The translations under genes and the position numbers were made by a program. This document shows, piece after piece, positions 46,434 to 57,545 of a DNA stretch of 64,000 bases (position 1 is the stretch's first letter; each line of letters starts with the position of its first letter). Source of the DNA: Dama dama (lineage: Eukaryota > Chordata > Mammalia > Artiodactyla > Cervidae); NCBI RefSeq assembly GCF_033118175.1, contig NC_083694.1, forward strand, positions 33,120,108 to 33,184,107, read 5' to 3'. The notes beneath the pieces were generated by a model, which did not search any database, had not been told where the DNA came from, and was given only the letters and a program-made list of their open reading frames with translations.

Positions 46434-48945
46434 CAGTTCAGTTCAGTTGTTCAGTCATGTCCGACTCTTTGCAACCCCATGAATGGCAGCACGCCAGGCC
46501 TCCCTGTCCATCACCAACTCCCAGAGTCCACCCAAACCCATGTCCATTGAGTTGGTGATGCATCCAACCATCTCATCCTCTGTCGTCCCCTTCTCCTACC
46601 CTCAATCTTTCCCAGCATCAGGGTCTTTTGCAATGAGTCAGCTCTTTGCATCAGGTGGCCAAAGTATTGGAGTTTCAGCTTCAACATCAGTCCTTCCAAT
46701 GAACACCCAGGACTGATCTCCTTTAGGATGGACTGGTTGGATTTCCTTGCAGTCCAAGGGACTCTCAAGAGTCTTCTTTAACAGCACAGTTCAAAAGCAC
46801 CAATTCTTCAGCACTCAGATTTTTTTATATTTCAGCTCTCACATCCATACATGACTACTGGAAAAACCATAGCCTTGACTAGATGGACATTTGTTGGCAC
46901 AGTAATATCTCTGCTTTTTAATAGGCTGTCTAGTTTGGTCATAAATTTTCTTGCAAGGAGCAAGCGCCTTTCAGTTTCATGGTTGCAGTCACCATCTGCA
47001 GTGATTTTGGAGCCCAAAAAAATAAGTTTGTCACAGTTTCCATTGTTTCCACATCTATTTGTCATGAAGTGATGGGACAGGATGCCATGATCTTAGTTTT
47101 CTAAATATTGAATTTTAAGCCAACTTTTTCACTCTCCTCTTTCACTTTCATCAAGAGGCTCTTTAGTTCTTCTTCACCTTCTTCCATAAGGGTGGTGTCA
47201 TCTGCATGTCTGAGGTTATTGATATTTCTCTCAGCAATCTTAATTCCAGCTTGTGCTTCATCCAGCCCAGCATTTCTCATGATGTACTCTGCATAGAAGT
47301 TAAATATGCAGGGTGACAATATACAGCCTTGACGTACCCCTTTTCCTATTTGGAGCCAGTCTGTTGTTCCATGTCCACTTCTAACTGTTACTTCCTGACC
47401 TGCATACATGTTTCTCAGGAGGCAGGTAAGGTGGTCTGGTATTCCCATCTCTTTCAGAATTTTTCACAGTTTGTTGTGATCCACACAGTCAAAGGTTTTA
47501 GCAGAGTCAATAAAGCACAAATAGATGTTTTTCTGGAACTCTCTTGCTTTTTTGATGATCTGATTAATGTTGGCAATTTGACCTCTTGTTCCTCTGCCTT
47601 TTCTAAATCCAGCTTGAACATCTGGAAGTTCATGGTTCACATATATTGAAGCCTGGCTTGGAGACTTTTGAGCATTACTTTACCAGCATGTGAGATAAGT
47701 GCAATTGTACAGTACTTTGAGCATCTTTGGCATTGCTTTTCTTTGGGATTTTAATGATAACTGACCTTTTCCCAGTCCTGTGGCCACTGCTGAGTTTTCC
47801 AAATTTGCTGGCATATTGCATGAAGCACTTTCAGAGCATCATCTTGTAGGATTTTAAATATCTCAACTGGAGTTCCATAACCTCCACTAGCTTTTTTTGT
47901 AGTGATGCTTCCTAAGGCCCACTTGACTTCGCATTCCAGGATGTCTGGATCTAGGTGAGTGATCATACTATCGTGATTATCTGGTCTTGAAGATCTTTTT
48001 TGTATAGTTCTTCTGTGTATTCTTGCCACCTCTTCTTAATATCTCCTGCTTCTGTTAGGTCCATACAATTTCTGTCCTTTACTGAGCCCATCTTTGCATG
48101 AAATGTTCCCTTGGTATCTCTAATTTTCTTGAAGAGATCTCTAGTCTTTCCCATTCTATTGTTTTCCTCTATTTCTTTTTTTTTTTTCATTTATTTTTAT
48201 TAGTTGGAGGCTAATTACTTTACAATATTGTAGTAGGTTTTGTCATACATTGACATGAATCAACCATGGATTTACATGGATTCCCCTTTGCATTGATCTC
48301 TGAGGAAGGCTTTCTTATCTCTCCTTGCTATTCTTTGGAACTCTGCATTCAAATGGGAATATCTTTCCTTTTCTCCTTTGCCTTTAACTTCTCTTCTTTT
48401 CACAACAATTTGTAAGGCCTCCTCACACAACCACTTTGACTTTTTGCATTTTTCTTGGTGATGGTCTTGATCCCTGCCTCCTGTACAGTGTCACGAACCT
48501 CCATCCATAGTTCTTCAGGCCCTCTGTCTATTAGATCTAATCCCTTAAATCCATTTCTCACTTCCACTGTATGATTGTAAGGGATTTGATTTAGGTCATA
48601 CCTAAATGGTCTAGTGGTTTTCCCTACTTTCTTCAATTTAAGTCTGAATTTGGCAATAAGGAGTTCATGCTCTAAGCCACAGTCAGCTCCTGGTCTTGTT
48701 CTTGCTGACTGTATAGAGCTTCTCCATCTTTGGCTGCAGAGAATATAATCAGTCTGATTTCAGTATTGACTATCTGGTGATGTCCATGTGTAGAGTCTTC
48801 TCTTGTGTTGTTGGAAGAAGGCGTTTGCTATGACCTTTCATTAAATGATCTGCCAGGTTTTCCTCAAGTGTACCTTCTGCTCTGCTTGGTGGGTGGTTCA
48901 ATATATCTTTTGGGAGGATAGATGTCAGATGTCACATGTAGTACT
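46434..48945 (-). mobile_element. BovB LINE, about 2.5 kb, antisense
   Basis: Covers the 3' terminus, the whole reverse-transcriptase region and part of the linker after the endonuclease. Readable pieces: 46832-47065 (GSKITADGDCNHETERRLLL), 47101-47448 (RT core with VRQGCILSPCIFNFYAEYIM), 47751-48029 and 48400-48636. The catalytic YADD motif reads HADD (47197-47208). Frameshifts separate the blocks and the endonuclease is missing. Confidence 0.95.
48172..48290 (-). mobile_element. Short L1 3' end nested in BovB
   Basis: T-run, 'catttatttttattagttgg', 'acaatattgtagtaggtttt' and 'atgaatcaaccatgg'. BovB continues on both sides ('cctctatttc' / 'tttgcattgatctctgagga'). Confidence 0.88.
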
Positions 48946-49889
48946 TTAGTTGTATACATTTTTCTTAAAATAGTCTAAACTATTAAAAGGCAATATAAAT
49001 CTACCATAAATAATTTAGGAAATGTGAAAAAATATCAAGAGGAAAATAAAAAGTTCCCATAAAAAGCAGTCAGGTAATCACCACTAAAATTCTGGCACAT
49101 TTTTTTTTCCAGTCCTTTTGATGGCCTAAGTTCTGTCTATTTTTTTTTTTTTTACTGGAATTTGTCTCACTCGGTATCTTTCCTTACCCATGTATGGGAG
49201 TTTTCCTGGGCCACTCAGGAGCCAGTATCTCATGTCCCTTTGCCCCCATCAGTTTGTGAGGCCCACATCCTTGCCACAGCTTCAGTTGTCCTTATAAGGT
49301 TGCTATGTCCCCAGCACGATGACCCCCTGCCACCATTGTTTGATCCCAGCTAGGGGCACCATTCCTACCTAGAAGCTATGAAGTCTGTGCTTCTTCCCAA
49401 CTTTCACTTTCATGTCTCAGACTTTAACTCTTCCTAAGATTTTCTTGAGTCTCATGGGGAGTAGTAGGAAAATACATCAACAAGTGTAGCTCTCACCCCT
49501 TCACAGTCCAGATTTGTCACTGCGTCCCTTAGAAGCTGATTCCCTCTTGCCCTCCTCATGTCTAGTGACACTGGCCAACATCCCCAACACGGACAGTCTT
49601 TCAGGTATGTTCAGGTCCAGTATCTGGGCTCAGTTAGCTCCTAGTCAATGAGAAAAGGATAGAATTTGCCTTCATTCTACTCTTAGCCACAGTTTCTAAA
49701 TTCTCATTGCTGACTCTAGGATTGAGCTTTCCCAAGGACATTGGAGAACTGACCTTTGCTAAGGATATTTTTAGGATTGACCTCTTTCAAGAGCACGTTG
49801 ACGTAACACCACCCCTGTGGACAGAGGCCTGGGATGCCCTTCCGTTGTCACATGATGGTCTAATTTCAGGACATTTCCCAAAGTCTGAG
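48946..49889. other. Intronic sequence between two inverted BovB copies
   Basis: A T-run lies at 49140-49153. The GC-richer stretch 49160-49880 was not assigned to a family and shows no exon-like frame. Confidence 0.45.
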
Positions 49890-50020
49890 GCAAATTTTCA
49901 CTAGACTGTGAACTTTGTAAGTAGAAGGACTTTGTTTTGTTCTTTGCTCCATATCTGGCATCTTTTGCTCCATATCTGGCATCTTTACTGTGGTTCTCAT
50001 ACATATTGGATGTTTAAATA
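49890..50020 (+). repeat. L2 3' end remnant
   Basis: 'ctagactgtgaactttgtaa', 'ggactttgttttgttctttg' and 'catatctggcatc' match the L2 3' end. Confidence 0.65.
49943..49984 (+). repeat. 21-base tandem duplication
   Basis: Two identical, adjacent copies of a 21-base unit beginning tttgctccatatctggcat. Confidence 0.97.
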
Positions 50021-50984
50021 TTATTTAATTTTAAACATTTTTAACAAAGAGAGCATTAATATAAAATAGACTGTTATTTTAATATTTCACTTAACATTAT
50101 ATAGAGGGCATTTTCATATTTATTGCTCAAGCTCTAGATAGAAGTTTATCTCAAAGTATAAGACCTATGTTCCAGTTACCCTACATGACACGAAGGGTTT
50201 AATTGTAGGACATAAAATGAAATATCCTGAGCTTATCAATCCATAGGTTTCATATCATATGTTTTTCTCTAAGTAAAGGCAAGAATAAATGTTACCCAAC
50301 TGTAGGAAAGTATTCTAAATGTTCTGAGGCTGCCTAAGGAAGTTGTTTTTATTGCATGGAAGTATGAGTTTTATGGGCAAGTGGTAGTTCCTGTTAGAAA
50401 TAAAACATGATTTACTGATTGAAATATTGTAGCACTCTGGAAAACCCAAAGCAAAGGCGTAGTAAGGACATAGTGAGAGTCTCAAAAAATCATAAAAAAG
50501 GCAACATAGTTTGGAAGTTTACCTTCAGGCCTCAAATAATATCATATTAAGTGAAATAGCTGTTTTAGCTTATGATTTGATTATTTTTCTGAGAAACTTT
50601 TCAAAAAAAAACAGAAAGCCATTAGAAAGTATCCTGAAATCCATCAGTAATTCTTTTTTTTAACATGATTCAAGTCTGACCACTTGCATCCAGCTTAGGA
50701 AAGTAGCAGTCGAAGACATTTCTTTTCCCTACAGTTCAGGAGAGAGAGTGGATCACCCTGTCTGGAATGACACATTTATACCAGCAAGTATTGTAAGATA
50801 AAATGATATTGCAGGTTGGAACACATGACTACTGAACTACTTACTCTTCTGGGACTTTCTACTCAACTGGCATGTAGTGAATAAGCTATGAAGGAAGGAG
50901 AATACCGTGTCCCTATATAGTAGGCAAATTCCCATTGCCTCACTTTTTTACAAACTTGCACTCTTAGATTTCTTAATGTCTTCT
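50021..50984. other. Intronic sequence, no gene recognised
   Basis: AT-rich; nothing identifiable. Confidence 0.5.
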
Positions 50985-53550
50985 AGTTCCCAACTAGAAG
51001 ATGTCCTTTTCATCGTAGGGAACTGGAATGCAGAAGTAGGAAGTCAGGAGATACCTGGAGTAACAGACAAGTTTGACCTTGGAGTACAAAATGAAGCAAG
51101 ACAAAGGGTAACAGAGTTTTGCCAAGAGAATGCACTGGTTATAGCAAACATCCTTTTCCAACAACACAAGAGAAGACTCTATATATGGACATCACCAGAT
51201 GGTCAATACTGAAATCAGATTGATTATAGTCTTTGTAGCCAAAGATGAAGAAGCTCTATACAGTCAGCAAAAACAAGAATGGGAGCTGACTGTGGCTCAG
51301 ATCATGAACTCCTTATTGCCAAATTCAGACTTAAATTGAAGAAAGTAGAGAAAACCACTAGACCATTCAGGTATGACCTAAGTCAAGTCCCTTACCGTTA
51401 CACATGGAAGTGACAAATTGATTGAAGGGATTAGATCTGATAGGCAGAGTGCCTGAAGAACTATGGACAGAGCTACGTAACATTGTGCAAGAGGTGGTAT
51501 CAAAACCATCACCAAGAAAAAGAAAGGCAAAAAGGCTGTCTGAGGAGGCCTTACAAATAGCTGTGAAAAGGAGAGAAGTGAAAGGCAAAGGAGAAAAGGC
51601 AGGATGTACTCAGGAGAATGCAGAATTACAAAGAATAGCACGGAGCGATAAGAAAGCTTTTTAAAGTGAGCGATGCAAAGAAATAGAGGAAAACAATAGA
51701 ATGGGAAAGATCTCTTCAAAAAATTTAGAGATATCAAGGGAACATTTCATGCAAAGATGAGCACAATAGAAGAATTATACAAAACAGATCTTAACGACCC
51801 AGATAACCACAACCATGTGATCACTCACCTAGAGCCAAGTCAAGTGAACCTTAGGAAGCTTCACTATGAACAAAGCTAGTGGAGGTGATGGAATTCCAGC
51901 TGAACTATTTCAGATCCTACAAGGTGTTGCTGATAACGTCCTGCACTCAATATGCCAGCAAATTTGGAAAACTCAACAGTTGCCACAGAACTGGAAAAGG
52001 TCAGTTTTCATTCCAATTGCAAAGAAGGGCAATGCCAGATAATGTTCAAACTACCACACAATTGCACTCATCTCACCCTTTAGCAAAGTAATGCTCAAAA
52101 TCCTTCAAGTGAGGCTTCAACAGTACATGAACTTCCAGATGTTCCAGCTGAATTTAGAAAAGGCAGAAGAACCAGAGAGCAAATTGCCAGCATCTGTTGG
52201 ATCATAGAAAAAGCTAGAGATTTTCAGAAAAGTCTCTACTTCTGCTTCATTGACTACACTAAAGCCTTTTACTTTGTAGATCACAACAAACTGTAGAAAA
52301 TCTTACAGAGATGGGAATAACAGACCACCTTAACTGCCTCCTGTGAAACCTGTATGCAGGTCAAGAAGCAACAGTTAGAACCATACATGGAACAATGAAC
52401 TGGTTCCAAATTGGGAAAGGAGTGTGTCAAGGCACTCTGCTTATTTAACTTATATGCAGAGTACATCATGCAAAATGCTGGATGAAGCACAAGCTGGAAT
52501 TAAGATTGCCTGGAGAAATATCAATAACCTCAGATATGCAGACACCACCCTTATGGGAGAAAGCAAAGAGAACCCAAAGAGCCTCTTGGTGAAAGTGAAA
52601 GAGGAGAGTGAAAATTCTGGCTTAAAACTCAACATTCAAAAAATGAAGGTCATGGCATCCGGTCCCATCACTTCATGGCAAATATTTCAGGAAACAATGG
52701 AAACAGTGACACACTTTAGTTTTTGGGGCTTCAGAATCACTGTGGATGGTGAAATTAAAAGATATTAAGAAGAGGAGGCAAGAATACACAGAAGAAATGA
52801 GAATACCAGCCCTTTAATGTCACTGCAGCCCTGAAATTAAAAGATGCTTGCTCCTTGGAAAAAAAACTATGACAAATCTAGACAGCCTATTAAAAAAACA
52901 GTGACATTACTTTGCCTACAAAGGTCCGTATAGTTATAACTATGGTTTTTCCAGTAGTCATGTATGGATGTGAGAGCTGGACAATAAAAAAACTAAGCAC
53001 CAAAGAACTGATGCACTGGGAAGACCCAGAGAGATGGGATGGGGAAGGACGTGGGAGGGGGGATCAGGATGGGGAACACACGTAAATCCCTGCCTGATTC
53101 ATGTCAATGTATGGCAAAAACCACTACAATATTGTAAAGTAGTTAGCCTCCAACTAATAAAAATAAATGAAAAAAAAAAAAAAAAAAGAACTGATGCCTT
53201 CAAACTGTGGTGCTGGAGAAGACTCTTGAGAGTCCCTTGAACAGCAAGGAGATCAAACCAGTCAATACTAAAGGAAATCAACCCTAAATATTCATTGGAA
53301 GGACTGATGCTGAACCTCCAGTACTTTAGCGACCTGATGCCAGGAGCCAACTCATTGGAAAAGACCCTGATGCTGGAAAAGGTTGAAGGCAGGAGGAGAA
53401 GGTGATGACAGAGGATGAGGTGGTTGGATGGCATCACCAACTCAATGAACATGAGTTTGAGCAAGCTCCGGGAGATGGTGAAGGAAAGGGAAGCCTAGGG
53501 TACTGCAGTCCATGGAGTCACAAAGAGTCAGACATGACTGAGCGACTGAA
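50985..53550 (+). mobile_element. BovB LINE, about 2.5 kb, sense
   Basis: Runs from the C-terminal endonuclease region (LFIVGNWNAEVGSQEIPGV at 51005; CSDH-like 'gtggctcagatcatgaactc') through the reverse transcriptase to the 3' end. In the RT core YADD has lost one aspartate codon, reading YADT (52535-52546). Multiple frameshifts and stops; inactive. The 3' end is 'catgactgagcgactgaaca'. Interrupted at 53015-53184. Confidence 0.95.
53015..53184 (+). mobile_element. L1 3' end with poly(A) nested in BovB
   Basis: 'gattcatgtcaatgtatggc', 'ttagcctccaactaataaaa' and an A-run. Flanked by the 13-base duplication aaagaactgatgc at 53002-53014 and 53185-53197. Confidence 0.95.
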
Positions 53551-53601
53551 CAACAAAGCTCCCAACTGGCCTACTAAATTTAATACACCTAATTTACTAA
53601 A

Positions 53602-53830
53602 GGGCTTCCCTGGTGGCTCAGCGGTAAAGAATCTGCCTGCAATGAAGGATAGCACCTCCAGTGCAGGAGACGCCGGTTCGATCCCTGGGTTGGAAAGTTC
53701 CCCTGGAGAAGGAAATGCAACCTATTCCAGTATACTTGCCTGGAAAGTCCCACGAATAGAGGAGCCTGGTGGGATACTCTCCATGGGGTTTCAGCAGTTG
53801 GACACGACTTAGAGACTAAACCACCACCCC
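53602..53830 (+). mobile_element. Bov-tA SINE
   Basis: 'gggcttccctggtggctcag', B-box-like 'ggttcgatccctgggttgga' and body 'ttgcctggaaagtcccacga'. It carries a small internal duplication of head sequence near 53640-53665. Confidence 0.9.
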
Positions 53831-55559
53831 AAGTTACTAACAGATGTGCAATGACAACCTAATAAAGATGCAATATCATAAAGGAATAAATTATTGCAAG
53901 TAGGAAAGACTTCTTAATCCAGTGCCTTAACTTGCCTTTCATCACACCCCCACTGTTCCACTCAGTCCTTTACAAGAAAAGTTGTTGCAAACAGTTGAGC
54001 ATAAGTGTCTGGAAACTTGGGGCCCCTCCTCAGTGGTGGTGTTGAGAGGAAGGGGGTCATGGTAGCTGCCTCTCAGGCCTGTGCTCATTGTCTTTTTGCA
54101 CCTTCTGCCAATTCTGCCTTTCACTTTGCATGTTCATTCACTGTAGGGAAATCCTAGGGCCATGGCTTGCAGAAGCTGCCACCAGAAGTTAAATAAAGCT
54201 GTGCAGTTGGGAACACCTCTGTAACTAATAATTGAAACATCTTAGCACATAATCCATCCCAGGCATATCATGTCACAGAAAAAGATGCAAGCAAATTGAC
54301 AGTGATGTGGATAATTTAAAAATAAAGAATAGAGTAGGAATATAGCTGTTTGCATAGATTATGTCATACAAATGATGCCAAACTTTCCCATCTTAAACAG
54401 GACCTCTTATAACCTATAATGAGAACAGCAGAACTGTAGGAGAGAGTTCATTGTGAAGTGCAGAGGTTATTAAAGAGTTAGAAAATAAACTTACGAGAAC
54501 AACAAAATAGGGCTAAAATTATTTTACTGGGAGATGCAAAAGTAAAGTAGACAGTTTAATGCATGAATCTTTTTAACTCTGAAGAGTTCTGATGGTGACC
54601 AAGCTACATGTTCATGCAGACACAGCCAAGCTTTATGCAACACATGAGACAATAAGTGTATGAAAGGGAAAATTATTTAAAATCAGTGGGTTCAGGCAAG
54701 GCAAAGGGATATTCTTTTGAAGAACTCTTTAGAAATAGACTTTGTCCCTTTATCTCTGGTAGTCTGAAGGTAAATTGAATAATGTTTTATCTCCAGTTAG
54801 AGTAAAATAACCTTTCTGTTTGCCGTAAAGTAAACAATCTGAAAATTCTCTGTGGTATGATGCTGTGATAAAATAATAACAAGATAAACCAGGATTTCAG
54901 ACAGGACCATTCATACATTTATTAATTCTATGCATGCAAAATGCGTCCGTCCTGCAGTGGAAACGCAGTAATGATCAGTGTGTGTATAATTCCCCTCTCA
55001 CTGGCAAGAAAGACATTGGAGAAGTCATTATACCAGCAGCATAGCAATCAGCCTCTTCAACTCACAGATGCTCTGAATTTCCCCTCAGTGTGTCCTTCCA
55101 ACAGATTCCCCGACAGAGTGCTTAATCCTGGCTCACTCTCATTGTGTTCGTCTGTTTCAGATGAAATAGTGTGTGTGCTATTGAAAAATCATTCAGTGCC
55201 ATGGCTGATCAATACTTGGATGTCATGGCTTCAGATCCCAGTCATGCCTTCAAGATTTCCTGGCAATTATAGATTTTAATCATAGAGAATGACTTATCCA
55301 GTGGGAGTGATTGTTTGTAACCTTCATTTTCCTAAAGTTCCCTGTCATGTTCATTCTCAGTCATCCTCAGCATGGACCAGGACCTTTCAGAGAAAATAAT
55401 AGAGTAGCTTTCTCAACTTTCTAACTCTTCCTCCCTCATAGAAATGTAACCATGTATATACTTGTTTTTACCTCCTCTCCTGAGTTATACTGCCCAAGGG
55501 TTCTTCTTGCACCCTTCACATTTCTATTTTCTGTTTTAGACTACCGTATATTTATTGGT
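53831..55559. other. Intronic sequence, no gene recognised
   Basis: No exon or RNA gene found; faint old repeats are possible. Confidence 0.5.
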
Positions 55560-56940
55560 TTACTCACCACAGTTCTCTCCCGTCATAAACGCCATGTTGA
55601 CCCATGATACGCTCTACCTACTCTTCTGTTATCTCTCCTATTTTTACAAATAAATTTCCACTTGCTATCTCTAATTCTTCTCTCTCCAATTTCGCAATTC
55701 ATGAAATCTTGCTTGTGTCCTCCACTTATAAACTGAAACTTTTATTCATTGTGCTGAGTGATATTCTTCTTGTTGCTAAATTTGGTGATCAGTTCTCAGT
55801 CCTGAATTGACATCCTTGCAGTGTTTTTCACTCTTTTCTGTATTTCATTACTCCATTCTCCAGTTTGTGCCATCATTGTCTCATCCTTCAACTTAGTGTT
55901 GTTCCCAGATTTCTCTGCTTATATGAAAAACTCAGGGTTTTTGAGACCCAAGCATCTTTTCTTCCCCCCTATTTATTGGCTCTATAGAGTCCATATACTT
56001 CCTTATTTTATCCACTATTGCTGTGAATACACATATAAAATCCCTTCTGAGCCCCTGACCTACAAATCCAACTAATAGAGATTTCCACTTGGATTTTTAT
56101 CAAGCATCTAATGTATGCAAAAAATTAAAATTTACTTCAACATTTTGTTCCCAAATCTGCATAGACTTTCCCTCCTAAATATCTCTCAGATTTGCCCACT
56201 TATCTCCATCATCTCTGCATCTTTCCTTATTTCCTACACAGTCACATCTCACTGGGAACTACCATTATCTTCTAACTCATATCCCCTCTTTCCTTGTCGC
56301 ATACTCATATATTTATTTCAGTGCATCTAAGATGATCTTTCCAAAATGCAGACCTAAGTATGTCTGTTCTAAGGTTCAATAGATCCCCCATTGTCCTCAG
56401 GATAAAGTCCAAACTTTTAAGATTGAATGTAAAATGCTTTTTGATATAGCCCTGTTTATCATGGCATTTATTCAGATGACAACTTTTTGTGGCCCCCCCC
56501 ACCACTGTTCTTTCTCGTCAGCAAATTGATATCTGTTAAGTGACATTATACTCCTAATTACAAGCCTTTGAATATGCTGATTTTTTGATAAAACTCCTTT
56601 TAAATTTATTTTTTATTTTTAATTGGAGGAATAGGCTGCTTTCTTTGCTTGGAACCTCCTACTTCCTTTCTAGTTCTTCTTTTTCATTAGAACTTGTATT
56701 ATGTATCAGCTCCTCCAGGAAGGGTTCTTGACCTCCAAAGATTTCACTGGATGTCCATTTAATATGTTTCCAGAACACACTACACTTGCCTCATTGACAT
56801 TTTTATCACAAAGTATGTTTGCATACTTTGTATACACCCCGTATTTATTAAAGGTTGGGCTGGCATTTTGTTTAGTACATTTTCCCATGTATGAGCTATC
56901 TACATTTGGTAGTAAAAGCTATGAAATTAGAGGAGCTTGC
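55560..56940 (+). repeat. L2 LINE remnant, sense
   Basis: ORF2-like pyrimidine-rich stretches, then 'cattgtcctcaggataaagt', 'ccaaacttttaagattgaat', 'gatatagccctgtttatcat', and later 'cttggaacctcctacttcct' and 'ctccaggaagggttcttgac'. The order fits L2 ORF2 to 3' end. Very diverged. Confidence 0.6.
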
Positions 56941-57387
56941 CAAAGAAGAAAAAATACAGAAAGAGTAAAGGAAAATGGGAGCCATTGCAAAGACAAATTT
57001 CAAAGTACCTCCTCACTGTGGTTTGGGAAGAAAAAGGGAAGAAGAGGCCAGGAGTCAGAGGGAGTAACACTAAGGTAGATAGAGTGTGATGGAAGTCAAA
57101 CAGGGGGTCCCTGGAAGAAATCCATCAGTAGCTTGTTGAGCAAAAAACAGTGAGGGAGAAGGCGGAAATTGTAGGAATTTTGTACTGGGAAGTCATTGGT
57201 GACCCTTTGAGAGAGCAAATTTAGTAAAGCTTTAGATTCAGAAGGCAGGATGCAGGAAGCTAAGGAAGATGTTGAGAGCAGGAAGTGAGGGATGTGTGCA
57301 CAGTACTCTTTTAGGAAAAGAGACCTCAAAAGAAAGGGGACCAAGGGTGATAGGCTGGTACTTGGGAGTAGCAAAACCAAGAACAGA

Positions 57388-57545
57388 TTCTCTCCTTCCC
57401 TCCCCTCTTCCTTCCTTCCTTCTTGCCTCCCTCCTCCCCTCCCTTCCTCTTTCTCTCCCTCTCCTCTTTCCTTTGACTTCCCTCACCTTCCTTCTTTCCC
57501 TTTTCTTACTTCCTTCTTTCTCCTCTTCTTGCTTCTTTTTTCTCT
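57388..57545 (+). repeat. Polypyrimidine (CT-rich) tract
   Basis: About 158 bases of almost pure C/T on the + strand, with only a few scattered purines. The long reading frames here are products of the composition. Confidence 0.95.

Noticed and set aside
47101..47448. Reverse-transcriptase-like frame as a host or viral gene
   Set aside because: It is a piece of a broken antisense BovB LINE. Neighbouring BovB blocks lie in other frames.
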